Below are positions 43,716-54,410 of a stretch of 64,000 nt of DNA, one piece after another. Source of the DNA: Nilaparvata lugens (Eukaryota > Arthropoda > Insecta > Hemiptera > Delphacidae); contig NC_052505.1 in assembly GCF_014356525.2 (NCBI RefSeq), positions 3,138,890-3,202,889 on the forward strand. The letters are read 5' to 3'. The notes below the pieces were generated by a model. That model was not told the origin of the DNA, searched no databases, and saw only the letters and a list, made by a program, of their open reading frames with translations. The number at the start of each line of letters is the position of its first letter. The stretch's first letter is position 1. The position numbers and the translations under genes are program-made.

Positions 43716-44109
43716 GAGTATTTCAAGCCTAGATGGAGCATTAGCTGAACTACTAGAATCCAAGAAATGTGAAATAAAATGAACAATGTAGATAACGCCA
43801 TTGCTTGATGAAAATAACATACTGTTAAAAAATGTATATTACTTGTAATCAATACACCTTCATATCACTTCAAATAACTCTGTGAACTCTTTACTAATAA
43901 TGTACTTTATTAATAACTCTTACTATAACTAGTAGTTCTGCGAACAGTAGACCTCGCTCATAAATACAACTTTTAATCTAATGAGAAGGGCCAGTACAAT
44001 AAGTACAGAATATTGCGAAGATTTAGCCATGTCATCTATTATTTTCTCCATTGAAAGTGCTAGAGACACTGTTTGAAGGGACACTGGACTTATCAAGGAG
44101 GTACCTTTA

Positions 44110-44390
44110 TATCAAATACATACCTTTTAATTGAAAAAGACTAAGAAATTTTCAAAAAACCACAGATTCATTGATACTTAGAAAGACCGGTTTTGGTCTT
44201 TATCAGAGTTTATCAGAGATTGACAATGGTGTAATCACCGAAACCGGTCTTTCTAAGTATCAATAAATATGTGGTTTTTGACAGTTTCTTAGTCTTTTTC
44301 ATTCAATATGAATAATTACCACAATATCAACTTCTCAACTACACAAAAAAATTAACCTTTATACCTTTACATACATTTTTTTCTACAACT
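44110..44390. mobile_element. Penelope-like foldback, family 2, copy 1
   Basis: Arms contain CCACAGATTCATTGATACTT..AAAGACCGGTTTT and their mirror; the right arm has TTGACAAT-GGTG-TAAT-CACC-GAAACCGGTC, then CAATAAAT, TTTTTGACAG, and ends in ATTCAATATGAATAATTACC..AACTACACAAAAA. Other copies: 48249-48447, 60371-60610, 60625-60905, 61280-61345. Confidence 0.65.
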
Positions 44391-44560
44391 GCAGTATTGG
44401 ACTCCAATACAATAAAGATTTTAAAAAAATAATTATCCAATTAATTTGATAAATCAATTCAATAATAATAATAAGATGATTCAATTTAATCATAATAATC
44501 TATTTTATAATGATATATTATTAGAATAAGATAAAACAATTAGTATCATCTGTAAAACAA

Positions 44561-44645
44561 ATTTGGTAGGAACGAGATTTGAACCTGGTTCTCACAGTGT
44601 GAGAAGCCACGGTCTAACCAACTTGGTCACCATGTGCTCGTCACA
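44561..44645 (-). mobile_element. tRNA-derived SINE head, minus strand
   Basis: On the minus strand GGTGACCAAGTTGGTTAGAC (A box TGACCAAGTTGG) and CCAGGTTCAAATCTCGTTCC (B box) are about 30 bases apart. The downstream body is not defined. Confidence 0.6.
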
Positions 44646-44996
44646 ATAGATGCGAAAAAGTATGAACATGAATTGCTTTATCTTCAAAGACACATCCTTT
44701 CTGGATAGAGGTTAGTCTACGGTTTTTTTTAAATTACAAGAAAACCAGAGGTCTTATTAAAAATCGTTACACATACGTTTCTGCGCCTTGTTTCAAAGAA
44801 CTTGCATACCAAATTTCATCCAAATCGGACAATAACTGTGGTGCAAACAAACAAACAAACAGACAAAAGCCGATCGAGTCGAAACTAAGACCTCAGCTTC
44901 GCTTCGGACAACTATTTAAATGAATTCTTATAACTCTTTACTTTTACTAATAATCTCTGTAAACTCTTTTACTAATTATGTTAATTTTCTGTGCAG

Positions 44997-45141
44997 AACG
45001 TGGGACTTTGGAGGGCAAAGAGAGTACTATGCCACCCATCAGTACTTTTTATCGAAGCGAAGTCTCTACCTGGTGGTTTGGAGGATCCCAGACGGACAAA
45101 AGGGCATTTCAGAAATAATGCAATGGCTAGTCAATATTCAG
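44997..45141 (+). CDS. Lrrk: Lrrk exon 10 of window: Roc switch II (DFGGQ)
   Basis: The acceptor is TTTCTGTGCAG and the donor CAG|GTACAC; one base completes the Arg codon from exon 9 and the exon ends in phase 0. It encodes TWDFGGQREYYATHQYFLSK, then RSLYLVVWRIPDGQKGISEI, then MQWLVNIQ. DFGGQ is the G3 DxxG motif, with Gln where Ras has Gln61 and human LRRK2 has Arg. YATHQYFLSKRSLYLVVW matches the following beta-strand of Roc domains (LRRK2: STHPHFMTQRALYLAVY). The frame remains open past the donor, but the donor and the phase with exon 11 decide the end. Confidence 0.96.
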
Positions 45142-45315
45142 GTACACGAATTCTGTTATTTGAATCTTAATAATTTTTTGCCGTCTCATATTAGAGATTC
45201 TGTAAAGATTCACTGTTATCTAAGAACAGGAGAATGTACAGTCCAGGTCCTGTAGCTTTGCCTATCGGCGGAGGGCCACTAGACTACAATACTACCCAAA
45301 CAAAAACATCCAACA

Positions 45316-47035
45316 TTTTTGAAAATGTATCTTTCCATAAGCAACATATGCTCTTTTGTATCTTCTCAAAAGAACTTGTTGCATCCGGAAAGATACACAA
45401 GGAGCTTCAATGTATCTCTTCATAAGCAACAGACTCTCTTTTGTATCTTCTCTAAAGCAACTTGTTGCATTTGAAAAGATAAACAAGGAGCTTTAATGTA
45501 TCTTTCCATGAGCTACAGATGTTTTTTTGTATCTTGTCAAAAGCAACGTGTTGCATTCGGAAAGATACACAAGGAGCTTCAATGTATTTTCCCATAAGCA
45601 ACAGATGCTCTTTTGTATCTTAACAAAGGCAACGTGTTGCATTCGGAAAGATACACAAGGAGCTTTAAAATGTATTTTTCCATAAGCAACAGATGCTCTT
45701 TTGTATCTTCTTGAAAGCAACGTGTTGCATCGGAAAAGATACACAAGGAGCTTTAATGTATCTTTCCATCAGCAACAGATTCTCTTTTGTATCTTGTCAA
45801 AAGCAACGTGTTGCATCCGAAAAGATACACAAGGAGCAACAATGTATTTTTCCATAACCAACAGATGCTCATTTGTATCTTCTCAAAAGCAACTTGTTGC
45901 ATTCGAAAAGATAAACAAGGAGCTTAAATGTATCTCTTCATAATCAACAGATTCTCTTTTGTATCTTCTCTGAAGCAACATGTTACATCCGAAAAGATAC
46001 ACAAGGAAAATGTATCTTTCCATAAGCAACAGCTACCCTTTTGTATCTTCTCAAAGGCAACGTGTTGCATCCGAAAAGATACACAAGGACCTTTAATGTA
46101 TCTTTCCATCAGCAACAGATTCTCTTTTGTATCTTGTCAAAAGCAACGTGTTGCATTCGAAAAGATAAACAAGGAGCTTTAATGTATCTTTCTATGAGCA
46201 ACAGATGTTTTTTGTATTTTGTCAAAAGCAACGTGTTGCATTCGGAAAGATATGCAAGGAGCTTTAATGTATCTTTCCATAAGCAACAGATGCTCTTTTG
46301 TATCTTCTCTAAAGCAACTTGTTGCATTTGAAAAGATAAACAAGGAACTTTAATGTATCTTCCATAAGCAACATATGCTCTTTTGTATCTTCTCAAAAGA
46401 ACTTGTTGCATCCGAAAAGATACACAAGGAGCTTCAATGTATCTCTTCATAAGCAACAGACTCTCTTTTGTATCTTCTCTAAAGCAACTTGTTGCATTTG
46501 AAAAGATAAACAAGGAGCTTTAATGTATCTTTCCATGAGCTACAGATGTTTTTGTATCTTCTCAAAGGCAACGTGTTGCATCCGAAAAGATACACAAGGA
46601 CCTTTAATGTATCTTTCCATCAGCAACAGATTCTCTTTTGTATCTTGTCAAAAGCAACGTGTTGCATTCGAAAAGATAAACAAGGAGCTTTAATGTATCT
46701 TTCTATGAGCAACAGATGTTTTTTGTATTTTGTCAAAAGCAACGTGTTGCATTCGGAAAGATATGCAAGGAGCTTTAATGTATCTTTCCATAAGCAACAG
46801 ATGCTCTTTTGTATCTTCTCTAAAGCAACTTGTTGCATTTGAAAAGATAAACAAGGAACTTTAATGTATCTTTCCATAAGCAATAGATGCTCTTTTGTAT
46901 CTTCTCTAAAGCAACGTGTTGCATTCGAAAAGATACATAAGGAGCTTAAATGTATCTTCCCATATGCAACAGATGCTCTTTTGTATCTTCTCAAAGGCAA
47001 CGTGTTGCATCCGAAAAGATACACAAGGAGATTTT
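45316..47035 (+). repeat. Hairpin satellite, about 20 units of 86 bp
   Basis: The element GATACACAAGGAG recurs every 86 bases (82-88) from 45401 to 47027. Each unit begins TGTATCTTTCCATAAGCAAC and ends TGTTGCATTCGGAAAGATAC+A, so the unit ends pair with each other; an inner CTTTTGTATCTTCTCAAAAG pairs too. Six-unit blocks of about 511 bp are repeated nearly identically (46041-46340 and 46552-46850), and 45330-45500 recurs at 46355-46527. Confidence 0.95.
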
Positions 47036-47084
47036 TTGGAGTTGGGTCCTTTTAGCACAACACAGCCTATCAGCTGACATTCAT

Positions 47085-47165
47085 TCATTCATTTATTCAT
47101 AGACAATAGATACAATGCAGGTAAAAACAACAGGCATTCGCCCAAAACTGCTTTTAAACCTTAAT
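47085..47165 (-). mobile_element. Stem-loop retroelement tail, minus strand
   Basis: CATTCATTCATTTATTCATA is the tail complement, and CAACAGGCATTCGCCCAAAA the loop; it extends weakly to about 47230. Confidence 0.65.
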
Positions 47166-47587
47166 TTGGAATACACATGTTTATACAATTCGTTTAACAT
47201 GCTGTTTCAATTGTTGGTAATACATTGCAACTTTCTCATTTATGAAGAATCTCTTTGTGTAGGGAGCTTCCTCCACCCAAGGGTCTCTGAATGATTGAGT
47301 CACACACTAATACTGATTTGTAGCACACATTAAACGAAGAATTTAACTTTGAAAACTTATAAAACTCCAACTTTTTAGGAGCTAATTTCAATATAAACCG
47401 ACCCGGTAGACAAATGATTTTGCAGTGCCGTGAATATCACCCCGCGAACCGTACCTTGCCTAAATTCCGGTTCAAATTCACGGGGTCAAAGCTACGGGAC
47501 ACGTACTGAAAATTGGCTTCAACTTCAATAAATTCATCTTGACATATCGAATTACATAAAATAATTGAATAAGAAGTGGCATTAAAT
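47166..47587. other. Intron stretch without recognised content
   Basis: Mixed AT-rich sequence with a short GC patch (47436-47500). No exon signals fit the Lrrk phase. Confidence 0.4.
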
Positions 47588-47720
47588 CGTCTTTCGGAGG
47601 AGACGATAAGCCGTCGGTCCCGACTACCTAAAAAGTAGTCGTCATCTCTCATCATCATCCCTCTCACTCATTACCTACGCACAAGCCTAAGAGCTTATGT
47701 GGGCATCACCCTCAGTAAAA
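47588..47720 (+). mobile_element. tRNA-derived SINE, 3' part
   Basis: CGTCTTTCGGAGGAGACGAT to GGGCATCACCCTCAGT matches 25906-26028; the tRNA head is missing and the tail is an A-run. Confidence 0.85.
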
Positions 47721-48246
47721 AAAAAGGAAATCTTAAATTTATATGCTACTTGTTAATATAGGATTCGAATATTTATAGATTGATATTAATTAGTACATTC
47801 AGACTATTCAGATTGGAGGCTATCATTTAAATTACCTGTAATAATTACTATACAAATTTACACGAAATTTCAATAATTACATCTAGTAATGTTCTTCAAT
47901 AAATGCAGTGAAGTGTTGAAGCTGGAAGCTGAACTGTAAAAGTTTGAAAGAAATGTATTGAGTCCTCTTCCTCTTTTTAAGCTCTTTCTTTCTATTTGAG
48001 TACTTTATCTTGATTGTGCACTCTTCACAGATGGTTACAAAAACAGCAAGGAAGTGCAATAGTCTGTAGGTTGCACTCTATCATTCTAGCATATATGTTT
48101 ACTTACTATATACATATATATATTATTTTTCTTATTACTATTCTACTTTCTATCTTTTTCATTTTGTTATTAGCTTGCTTCTAGGAACTCTCCCCCATTC
48201 ACAGACGTATAGTCCTCTTGGGATTCCACTTTTCAATGTTGTTACA
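47721..48246. other. Intron stretch without recognised content
   Basis: AT-rich, with TATATA runs at 48105-48125. 48170-48245 may be a LINE 3' UTR piece, not certain. Confidence 0.4.
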
Positions 48247-48248
48247 AT

Positions 48249-48447
48249 TGAATGAAAAAAACTAAGAAATTGTCAAAAAACCACTGATTTATTGATAATT
48301 AGAAAGACCGGTTTCGGTTATTACACCATTGTCAATCTCTGATACATATTAATGAGATTAATCCAGTGGTTTTTTCACAATTTCTTAGTTTTTTTCATTC
48401 AATATGAATAATTACCACAATATCAACTTCTCAACTACACAAAAAGT
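48249..48447. mobile_element. Penelope-like foldback, family 2, copy 2
   Basis: TGAATGAAAAAAACTAAGAA..AACCACTG mirrors CAGTGGTTTTTTCACAATTT..TTCATTCA; CCGGTTTCGGTTATTACACC lies at 48309-48328. Confidence 0.75.
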
Positions 48448-48659
48448 TGTTACAATTTAAAAAAAATTAATGTGATTTATCTTTATATTCATTATTTTAT
48501 TGTAACTGAATTATATTGTACAAATTTGTAATTTCATGTGGAAATAAATTGAATTGAAAATGCAGTGGAGTGTTGAAGGAAACTGGACTATGAAAGCCAG
48601 AAAGCAATGTGATCAATTTAGATATTTGATTGTGTTGAGATATTTTTTTATAAATCAAA

Positions 48660-48785
48660 TGTGCAAGCTTGAAGTGACAAAACCAGCTACATTTGGACTT
48701 GTATAAGTTAGAATTGGAAGCGTTTTGGGCATAAGCCTGTGGTATTCTTCTGAAAGTTGTGTAATTCTAAATGATCAAATAAATT
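48660..48785 (+). mobile_element. Stem-loop retroelement tail
   Basis: GTTTTGGGCATAAGCCTGTG and a short AAATAAAT tail. Confidence 0.6.
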
Positions 48786-48841
48786 TGTTACAACCTCTCC
48801 CAAAAGTCCACAATTTACATTTTAGCATAGATCCAATCTGC

Positions 48842-49222
48842 TATAATGAGGTCCACGTTATAATGGCAGTGTTTGATTAGCAATGGTATTGCTATCCTTG
48901 TCTATCATTCAACAAAGCAGATACGGCTATCTCTTTTTCGCTCCGCTCTGTTGCCAGATAGTCTTTTAACAATGTAGAATTAATATTGAACGTAATATTT
49001 AATCTTAATTATAAAATTTCATTACGAAATTATTGAAAAATATAATTTATTGCTTAATAAAATATTATTCATTATTTTAAACGAGAATGAACAGTTGATA
49101 TTACATGAATAAGCCTGTTTCAGCTACTGTCTATAGAAGGCATAATTCTGACAAGACAGAGGATCGGCAACGTTTTTCTCCTATCTTTCTCCACTGCCAT
49201 TATAACGTGGACCTCACTATAA
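48842..49222. mobile_element. MITE family Y, full copy
   Basis: TATAATGAGGTCCACGTTAT and ATAACGTGGACCTCACTATA at the ends; the interior matches 3195-3500. Confidence 0.85.
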
Positions 49223-49334
49223 TATCACAGTCCATGAACTCTTCAATATTAAAAAATGGGGGTTTTCTAGGCCAATTATTGATTACCTCTACTAAAGCAT
49301 TGAGTTAGCTCTAGATAACAGGAGTTAGCAAATT

Positions 49335-50085
49335 GTTTCAAATAGTTTATATAAAATGAAAAGACCTTGGCAATCTTCTTGGATTTGTCAAAAGCCTTTG
49401 ACACGGTTCCACACAACAACTTATTCATCAAACTAGATAAAATGGGAATTAGAGGAATCGCCCTTGATCTAATACAAACTAGTTGAAGAATTTAATGTGA
49501 TGACTGTAAGGCAATTGTACTTGAAAAATTTAGCAAAATATATTATAAAGTATAAAAACAAATTTTTATTAAATGATATAGTTCAATATGATTTTAAACA
49601 AAATACAACCTATAAATATAAAATTTATAAAACAAAACTAACAGTAGTTAGAAGACAGCTCATTTATATAAGTACAAGATTCATAAATGAGTTGCCTTTT
49701 GATCTGGAAGCAAAAATTAATTACAAAATACTAAAAAATTGGATAAGAGAAAACTATTTCTTTTCAATTGAAAGCATTATCTAGTTTTTTAAAAACATAT
49801 TTTTAAGCGTGGATTATTATTTTCTCTATTATTGTATAAAACTAGGAAACAACCAATGTAACTAGCTGATTGCAACTCTCACCAGCGGGCAAGGCTGGAT
49901 TCCTTTTGCTGGTGATGCCGGATTACCATTGAGAAGTATCTAATTATGACTTTGGTATTATTTATGCTTAATTTTTATTTTAATTATTTTATACTTTTGA
50001 TTATAAAATTAAGTATTTTCTTTTATTATGTTTTGAATATGTATTTATTGTATGGCAAATAAATGATTTGATTTGATTTGAAATA
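49335..50085 (+). pseudogene. LINE remnant with deleted RT core
   Basis: The RT motif LSKAFDTVPHNNLFIKLDKM, GIRGIALDLIQT is followed directly by EEFNVMTVRQLYLKNLAKYI and the C-terminus, so the palm with FADD and the thumb are deleted. The 3' tail ATTTGATTTGATTTG after AATAAATG is the tail of the LINE at 31197. A stop and frame change lie at the junction (49480). Confidence 0.82.
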
Positions 50086-50226
50086 GCTCGTCTAAATCTA
50101 ACATCGCATATAACAATCAATCTATTTGACTATTCTCTTGTCCTATTTTATTTTGCTGTCTGGTCGATTTTACTGTGACCGCACTTGTCATGAATTTCTA
50201 TAGTAATCTACCTATTTTTTCAACAG

Positions 50227-50336
50227 GCAAGAGCGCCGAATTCTCCGGTTGTGATAGTAGGAACTCACTATGACATGATGAGAGAAAACTACCCCGCTTC
50301 TCGTTCTGAAGATCTGCAGCAACTCATTAGAGATAA
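50227..50336 (+). CDS. Lrrk: Lrrk exon 11 of window: Roc G4 motif
   Basis: The acceptor is TTTTTCAACAG and the donor GATAA|GTAAGT. It starts in phase 0 and leaves two bases (AA). It encodes ARAPNSPVVIVGTHYDMMRE, then NYPASRSEDLQQLIRD. VVIVGTHYD is the G4 guanine-specificity motif of Roc domains, in which THxD replaces the NKxD of Ras; LRRK2 has GTHLD. The preceding exon ends in WLVNIQ, matching the usual W...I..RAP step of LRRK proteins. Intron 10 before it holds the 86-bp satellite. Confidence 0.95.
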
Positions 50337-50409
50337 GTAAGTTATGAGATGAACTCTTCACATTTTTTTACAACTCAAACTTTCAACAGTAAAAACATAA
50401 CCTATTTTT

Positions 50410-50558
50410 ACTTTCCTTGCCCTATTACCATAGGTAAGGAAAGTATTGCTTTCCGAAAAAAATTAAGATACCCCAATTTCTAAATTTCTATACGTTTCAA
50501 GGTCCCCTGAGTCCAAAAAACTGGTTTTTGGGTATTGGTCTGTATGTGTGTGTGTGTG

Positions 50559-50595
<37 letters not shown>

Positions 50596-51253
50596 AGTGT
50601 GTGTGCGTCTGTGTACACGATATCTCATCTCCCAATTAACGGAATGACTTGAAATTTGGAACTTAAGGTCCTTTCACTATAAGGATCCGACACGAACAAT
50701 TTCGATCAAATGCAATTCAAGATGGCGGCTAAAATGGCGAAAATGTTGTCAAAAACAGGGTTTTTCGTGATTTTCTCGGAAACGGCTCCAACGATTTTGA
50801 TCAAATTCATACCTAAAATAGTCATCGATAAGCTCTATCAACTGCCACAAGTCTCATATCTGTAAAAATTTCAGGAGCTCCGCCCCGTCAATGCAGATAG
50901 ATTTCCAATTATCAGGCTTCAGATACAATTGAAACAAAAAAAATCAAGTGGAGTAGATTGAGCATGAAAATCTCTACAATTAATGTTCAGTAACATTTTC
51001 ACCTAAAATTGAAAATAGGATTTAAATTCGAGAAAATGTGATTATTTAATTGCAAATTATTGTTGATTCTATTAAATCATTCACTATGAAGAGATAGCAG
51101 ACCTCATGTGTGTCTCCAGCGTTATTGCCCTGTCACCAGCTGGCTCAAATATTTGAATAGTAGACTTGAGATGCGCAGGAACACTAGCGTTAGGTGATCA
51201 ATTTTCATAACGGCAAGGAAAGTTGTGTGAGTGCGCCACACCAGATTTTTGAC
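50410..51253 (+). mobile_element. GGCAAGGAAAGT-family element, copy 3
   Basis: ACTTTCCTTGCCCTATTACC to GTGCGCCACACCAGATTTTT, with the GT tract at 50545-50592. Confidence 0.85.
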
Positions 51254-51262
51254 ATGATATTC

Positions 51263-51356
51263 ATTATCAAAATTGGGAATAGAAGAGCTTTGGGCCTGTT
51301 GTTATTTCCTAATAATATTCATATGATTTGTAATTGTATACACAAATAAATAAATA
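51263..51356 (+). mobile_element. Stem-loop retroelement tail
   Basis: AAATTGGGAATAGAAGAGCT, TTGGGCCTGTTG and an AAATAAATAAATAAA tail. Confidence 0.65.
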
Positions 51357-51437
51357 AACGCATTCAATGTTTAATTTCTTTTAATATTATGAATTCAAGA
51401 ATATTGTAAATTGTAAAAAATAATATATAAAAAATAT

Positions 51438-51840
51438 CGCATGGTATAGCGCGTTTATGTTCCAATCTTCACTGGTAACTCAAGCCGTTAGTCCCTGTGC
51501 CGGTTGCACAAAAGCCGGTTAAATTTAACCGTGATTAGTTTCACGAGAACCAATCAGAGAAGCCGTCTCATCGAAAAGGCCTTCTCTGATTGGTTCTCGT
51601 GAAATTAATCACGGTTAAAATTTGACCAGCTTTTGTGCAACCGGGCCCTAGTAGTTCTTTATCGTGAAGCTTTGTGACGCTGGTAGGCTCTCAATACTGT
51701 GCCGTTCTCATACTCTCACCCGGTCAAAACAGTAATAATAGACAGTAGTCGACAGTAATCGGCTTCAGTCGACAAATAATCGGGGTGAAATTTGCAACAT
51801 AACGAGCTTTAGGTTGGGATATCTTCTTATGCCATCTTCT
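51438..51840. mobile_element. MITE family Z copy 3 with nested foldback
   Basis: GCATGGTATAGCGCGTTTAT starts it; AGTAGTTCTTTATCGTGAAG and the following block match 3905-3990. A foldback (51497-51648; GCCGGTTGCACAAAAGCCGG and its mirror CTTTTGTGCAACCGGGC) interrupts it. The intact sequence at 3893-3916 shows the empty site. Confidence 0.8.
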
Positions 51841-51843
51841 CTT

Positions 51844-52200
51844 TATGATGATTGATTGATTGATTGATTGATTTTTATTATGACGTGCTTGGTCTCGATA
51901 GACCCGTTGCACTAAACAACAGTACAATACAAAACAAGTAAACAAGATACAACAGTATTCAAATGAACAAGAATATAAGTATTACAAATAAAAACAGTTA
52001 ACTGTTGGAAGTTAAAATAGAATTAAATTAGATAATATAAATTGAGATAATTATAAGTAGATAATAAAGATCATGTTATGAAAAAGAGAGAGCAGAGAAT
52101 GAAATAAGGGGAAAAAAGTAAGAGAGATGAGAAAGTAGAAGAAGAAGAGAAATTGAAGAAATGATATGAATATGAATCAATTCAATTCTTGTTTACACCT
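51844..52200 (-). mobile_element. LINE 3' UTR, minus strand
   Basis: (TGAT)n at 51849-51872, then TTTTTATTATGACGTGC; read on the minus strand this is a 3' UTR with a TCAA tail. The inner border is vague. Confidence 0.5.
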
Positions 52201-52303
52201 GCTTCTGAGCCAATTCAATAAATATGATTTATAAATGTTATTTAATTAATGAAAATTCATGAATACATTAATGATGAGGCTGATGTGTGTTGATTGAAAA
52301 GTT

Positions 52304-52856
52304 TAATAATAATACTGAGGGTGAAGCCCACATAAGCTCTTTGGCTTGTGCGTGGGTAATCGGTTAGATTAGATTAGATTTCTTTATTTATGTATGTTAC
52401 AATAATATTACTGGTTTATACACTAATTTACATTAAATGACGATAATACTAATTATTCAACGAATTTTACAAAGTATAAAAAATTAATCAATGAGAATAA
52501 AGATTAAAAGCAATTAGAATAACGATAATATAAAATATTGTAATGTAACTTCATAAATCGGCGGTGTTTCAACAAATAATTGTCGGTTCTTTAAGAGGGA
52601 TATAAAATGGTATCCTTCCCCATCAACACACGACCGGGTGTGAGTGAGAGGAATGATGATGAGAGATGAAGACTACTTTTTAGGTAGTCGGGACCGACGA
52701 ATTATCGTCTCCTCCGAGAGACGGGGTGGCCGTATCTATGTGATTGTGCTGTGTTCAAAAACTTTTTACCCCGGTCGAGATTCGAGAACTCGGGTTCTCT
52801 TGATTACTAGACCGGCGCGTTATCACTTACTCCAACGAGCTACCCAAATATGCTAG
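52304..52856 (-). mobile_element. tRNA-derived SINE, minus strand, split by a LINE tail
   Basis: 52304-52357 is the (ATT)n tail and body end, 52632-52856 the rest with the B box (GAGATTCGAGAACTC region) and A-box side. Between them (52358-52631) lies a LINE 3' UTR in minus orientation with a GATTA tail. Confidence 0.8.
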
Positions 52857-53001
52857 TTATGTTAAAATATGTTTGTATTTAATAATTGTATTTTTCAATT
52901 GACGATGCCTATTGTGAACTTGTTCCATTTAATAACAAATAGAGATTTTGTATTCTTGTATTCTTAGTTTACTCTTCATTAATAAGATTTTCTTGTTTCA
53001 G

Positions 53002-53141
53002 GTTTATCAACGTTGTTGACGCGGAAAAATGCGGTCTACCAAGAGTGCTGGATACTATTGAAGTCAGTTGCAAAACACGGCACAATATAAAACTGCTTTG
53101 TAATCTTATTTACGATACTGCGTTCAGTTTGCGACCTCCAG
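53002..53141 (+). CDS. Lrrk: Lrrk exon 12 of window: Roc C-terminal helix
   Basis: The acceptor is TCTTGTTTCAG and the donor CCAG|GTAAAA; one base completes Lys and one base (G) carries over. It encodes FINVVDAEKCGLPRVLDTIE, then VSCKTRHNIKLLCNLIYDTA, then FSLRPP. IEVSCKTRHNIKLLCNLIYD corresponds to the G5 region (SxK/SCKT) and last helix of the Roc domain, leading into COR. The phase to exon 13 is exact. The C-terminal Roc helix contacts COR in known ROCO structures. Confidence 0.94.
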
Positions 53142-53149
53142 GTAAAATA

Positions 53150-54161
53150 TTCACTTTTTAATAAATTATTTTGATGACTGTTAAGCTACGTACATTGGGC
53201 AAGTTTTCTTGAATTCATGTTGTTCTAAAGTTTAAGTTGAACGGGCGATTTTGAAAAGTAGAAGTCAAATGTTTTTATGAACAAAAGAACATTCCAATTC
53301 TAATGAGATACATTGGTTGATGTAAGTATTGAATAACATAGGCCCACTGTGTAATAAAAGAGTAAAGCGAATATTTTTCAAAATCCTCCTTTATTTTGTA
53401 TACTACAATAATTTACTAATTAAAAGATTCTGAGAACGAACCTAATAAATAACTTACTACAACTAAATCAATCGCACTAAAAACTTTGAAATTTTCATTG
53501 CGTCAAAAACATAACCCACAAACAAGCAAGGAAATTAGTTTGCATTTAGAAGATTTAAATGTAGGCTGTATGACTTGTTTTTGGTTATCACCTGTATAAT
53601 TGGTTTTAACACGAAATTATTCAATTCTTATCATTGTATTATTTATAAGAAGCATTACTATAATATTTATTATATAGGTAAATATTTTTTTCCATTTTTC
53701 AGTATTGCTATAGGCTACTTCGTACTGTTTGCTTTATGAACTCACAGCTAGCGCACAAGTTTAACTTTGCTGGCTGTGCCAAATCATTTAGATCTATTAT
53801 AATTTACATTTTTATTATGCATTTTATATCTATCATTCATGTTTTGTAACTATGTAATTTTGGCGAAATAAACATTCTTATCTTATCTTATCTAAATTGA
53901 TCGAACCAGTCTTTTGACCGTGTTCAAATAATTTGATCGCCCGTTCAGCGGCAGTGAAACTTAACCATTGGTTTGACCGTGGTTGAACGTAAATGGTGTT
54001 GGTGCAACGAATTATTTCTGATTTGATCAGCTGATAGACTTTAACCATGTTCAAATGCCTTGACCAAGGTTGGTGAAACGGGGCAGTAGAGTTGTAATAA
54101 TATAAAGGGTAGGCTACTTGAACATTTTTATCGTGTTTTAATTATGGAAATTGTTTGGCAG
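53150..54161. other. Intron 12: LINE 3' tail and inverted GAACGGGCGAT motifs
   Basis: 53700-53894 ends in CTTATCTTATCTTATCT after AATAAACA, a LINE 3' tail. TTGAACGGGCGATTTT (53231) and TTGATCGCCCGTTCA (53932) are inverted and may bound an older element. No further exon. Confidence 0.5.
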
Positions 54162-54386
54162 GTAGTAAAGAGCTGCTACTAGAACAGCGAGTACCGGCCA
54201 GCTACCTGGCCCTGGAGGATGTGGTAAGTCAGGTGGCTTCCGAACGCCGCCAGAAGGGCATCGATCCGGTGCTAAGTGCCGAACAGTATCGCGCCGTCGT
54301 CTGGGCCGAGATGCAGTACCGCTATCAGCGCTCCTTCCGGGATGCCGCCGAACTTCATCAGGCCACACTTTTCCTGCATGATAACG
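54162..54386 (+). CDS. Lrrk: Lrrk exon 13 of window: start of COR domain
   Basis: The acceptor is TTGTTTGGCAG and the donor AACG|GTTAGA; two bases complete Gly and one carries over. It encodes SKELLLEQRVPASYLALEDV, VSQVASERRQKGIDPVLSAE, QYRAVVWAEMQYRYQRSFRD and AAELHQATLFLHDN. LLEQRVPASYLALEDVV and ELHQATLFLHDNG are the conserved first helices of COR (LRRK proteins have LxxxxIPxSYxxLE and AxxFLHxxG). COR mediates dimerisation of Roc-COR. The exon is clearly more GC-rich than neighbouring introns; a MITE begins 24 bases after its donor. Confidence 0.95.
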
Positions 54387-54410
54387 GTTAGAGCTATTTA
54401 TTTGTTTCTA

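Noticed and set aside
45316..47035. CRISPR-like regular array
   Set aside because: Whole units repeat without variable spacers, and this is a eukaryotic intron.
45234..47088. Many open frames of 60-134 codons on both strands
   Set aside because: They are produced by the 86-bp satellite; the period is not a multiple of three and no frame is favoured.
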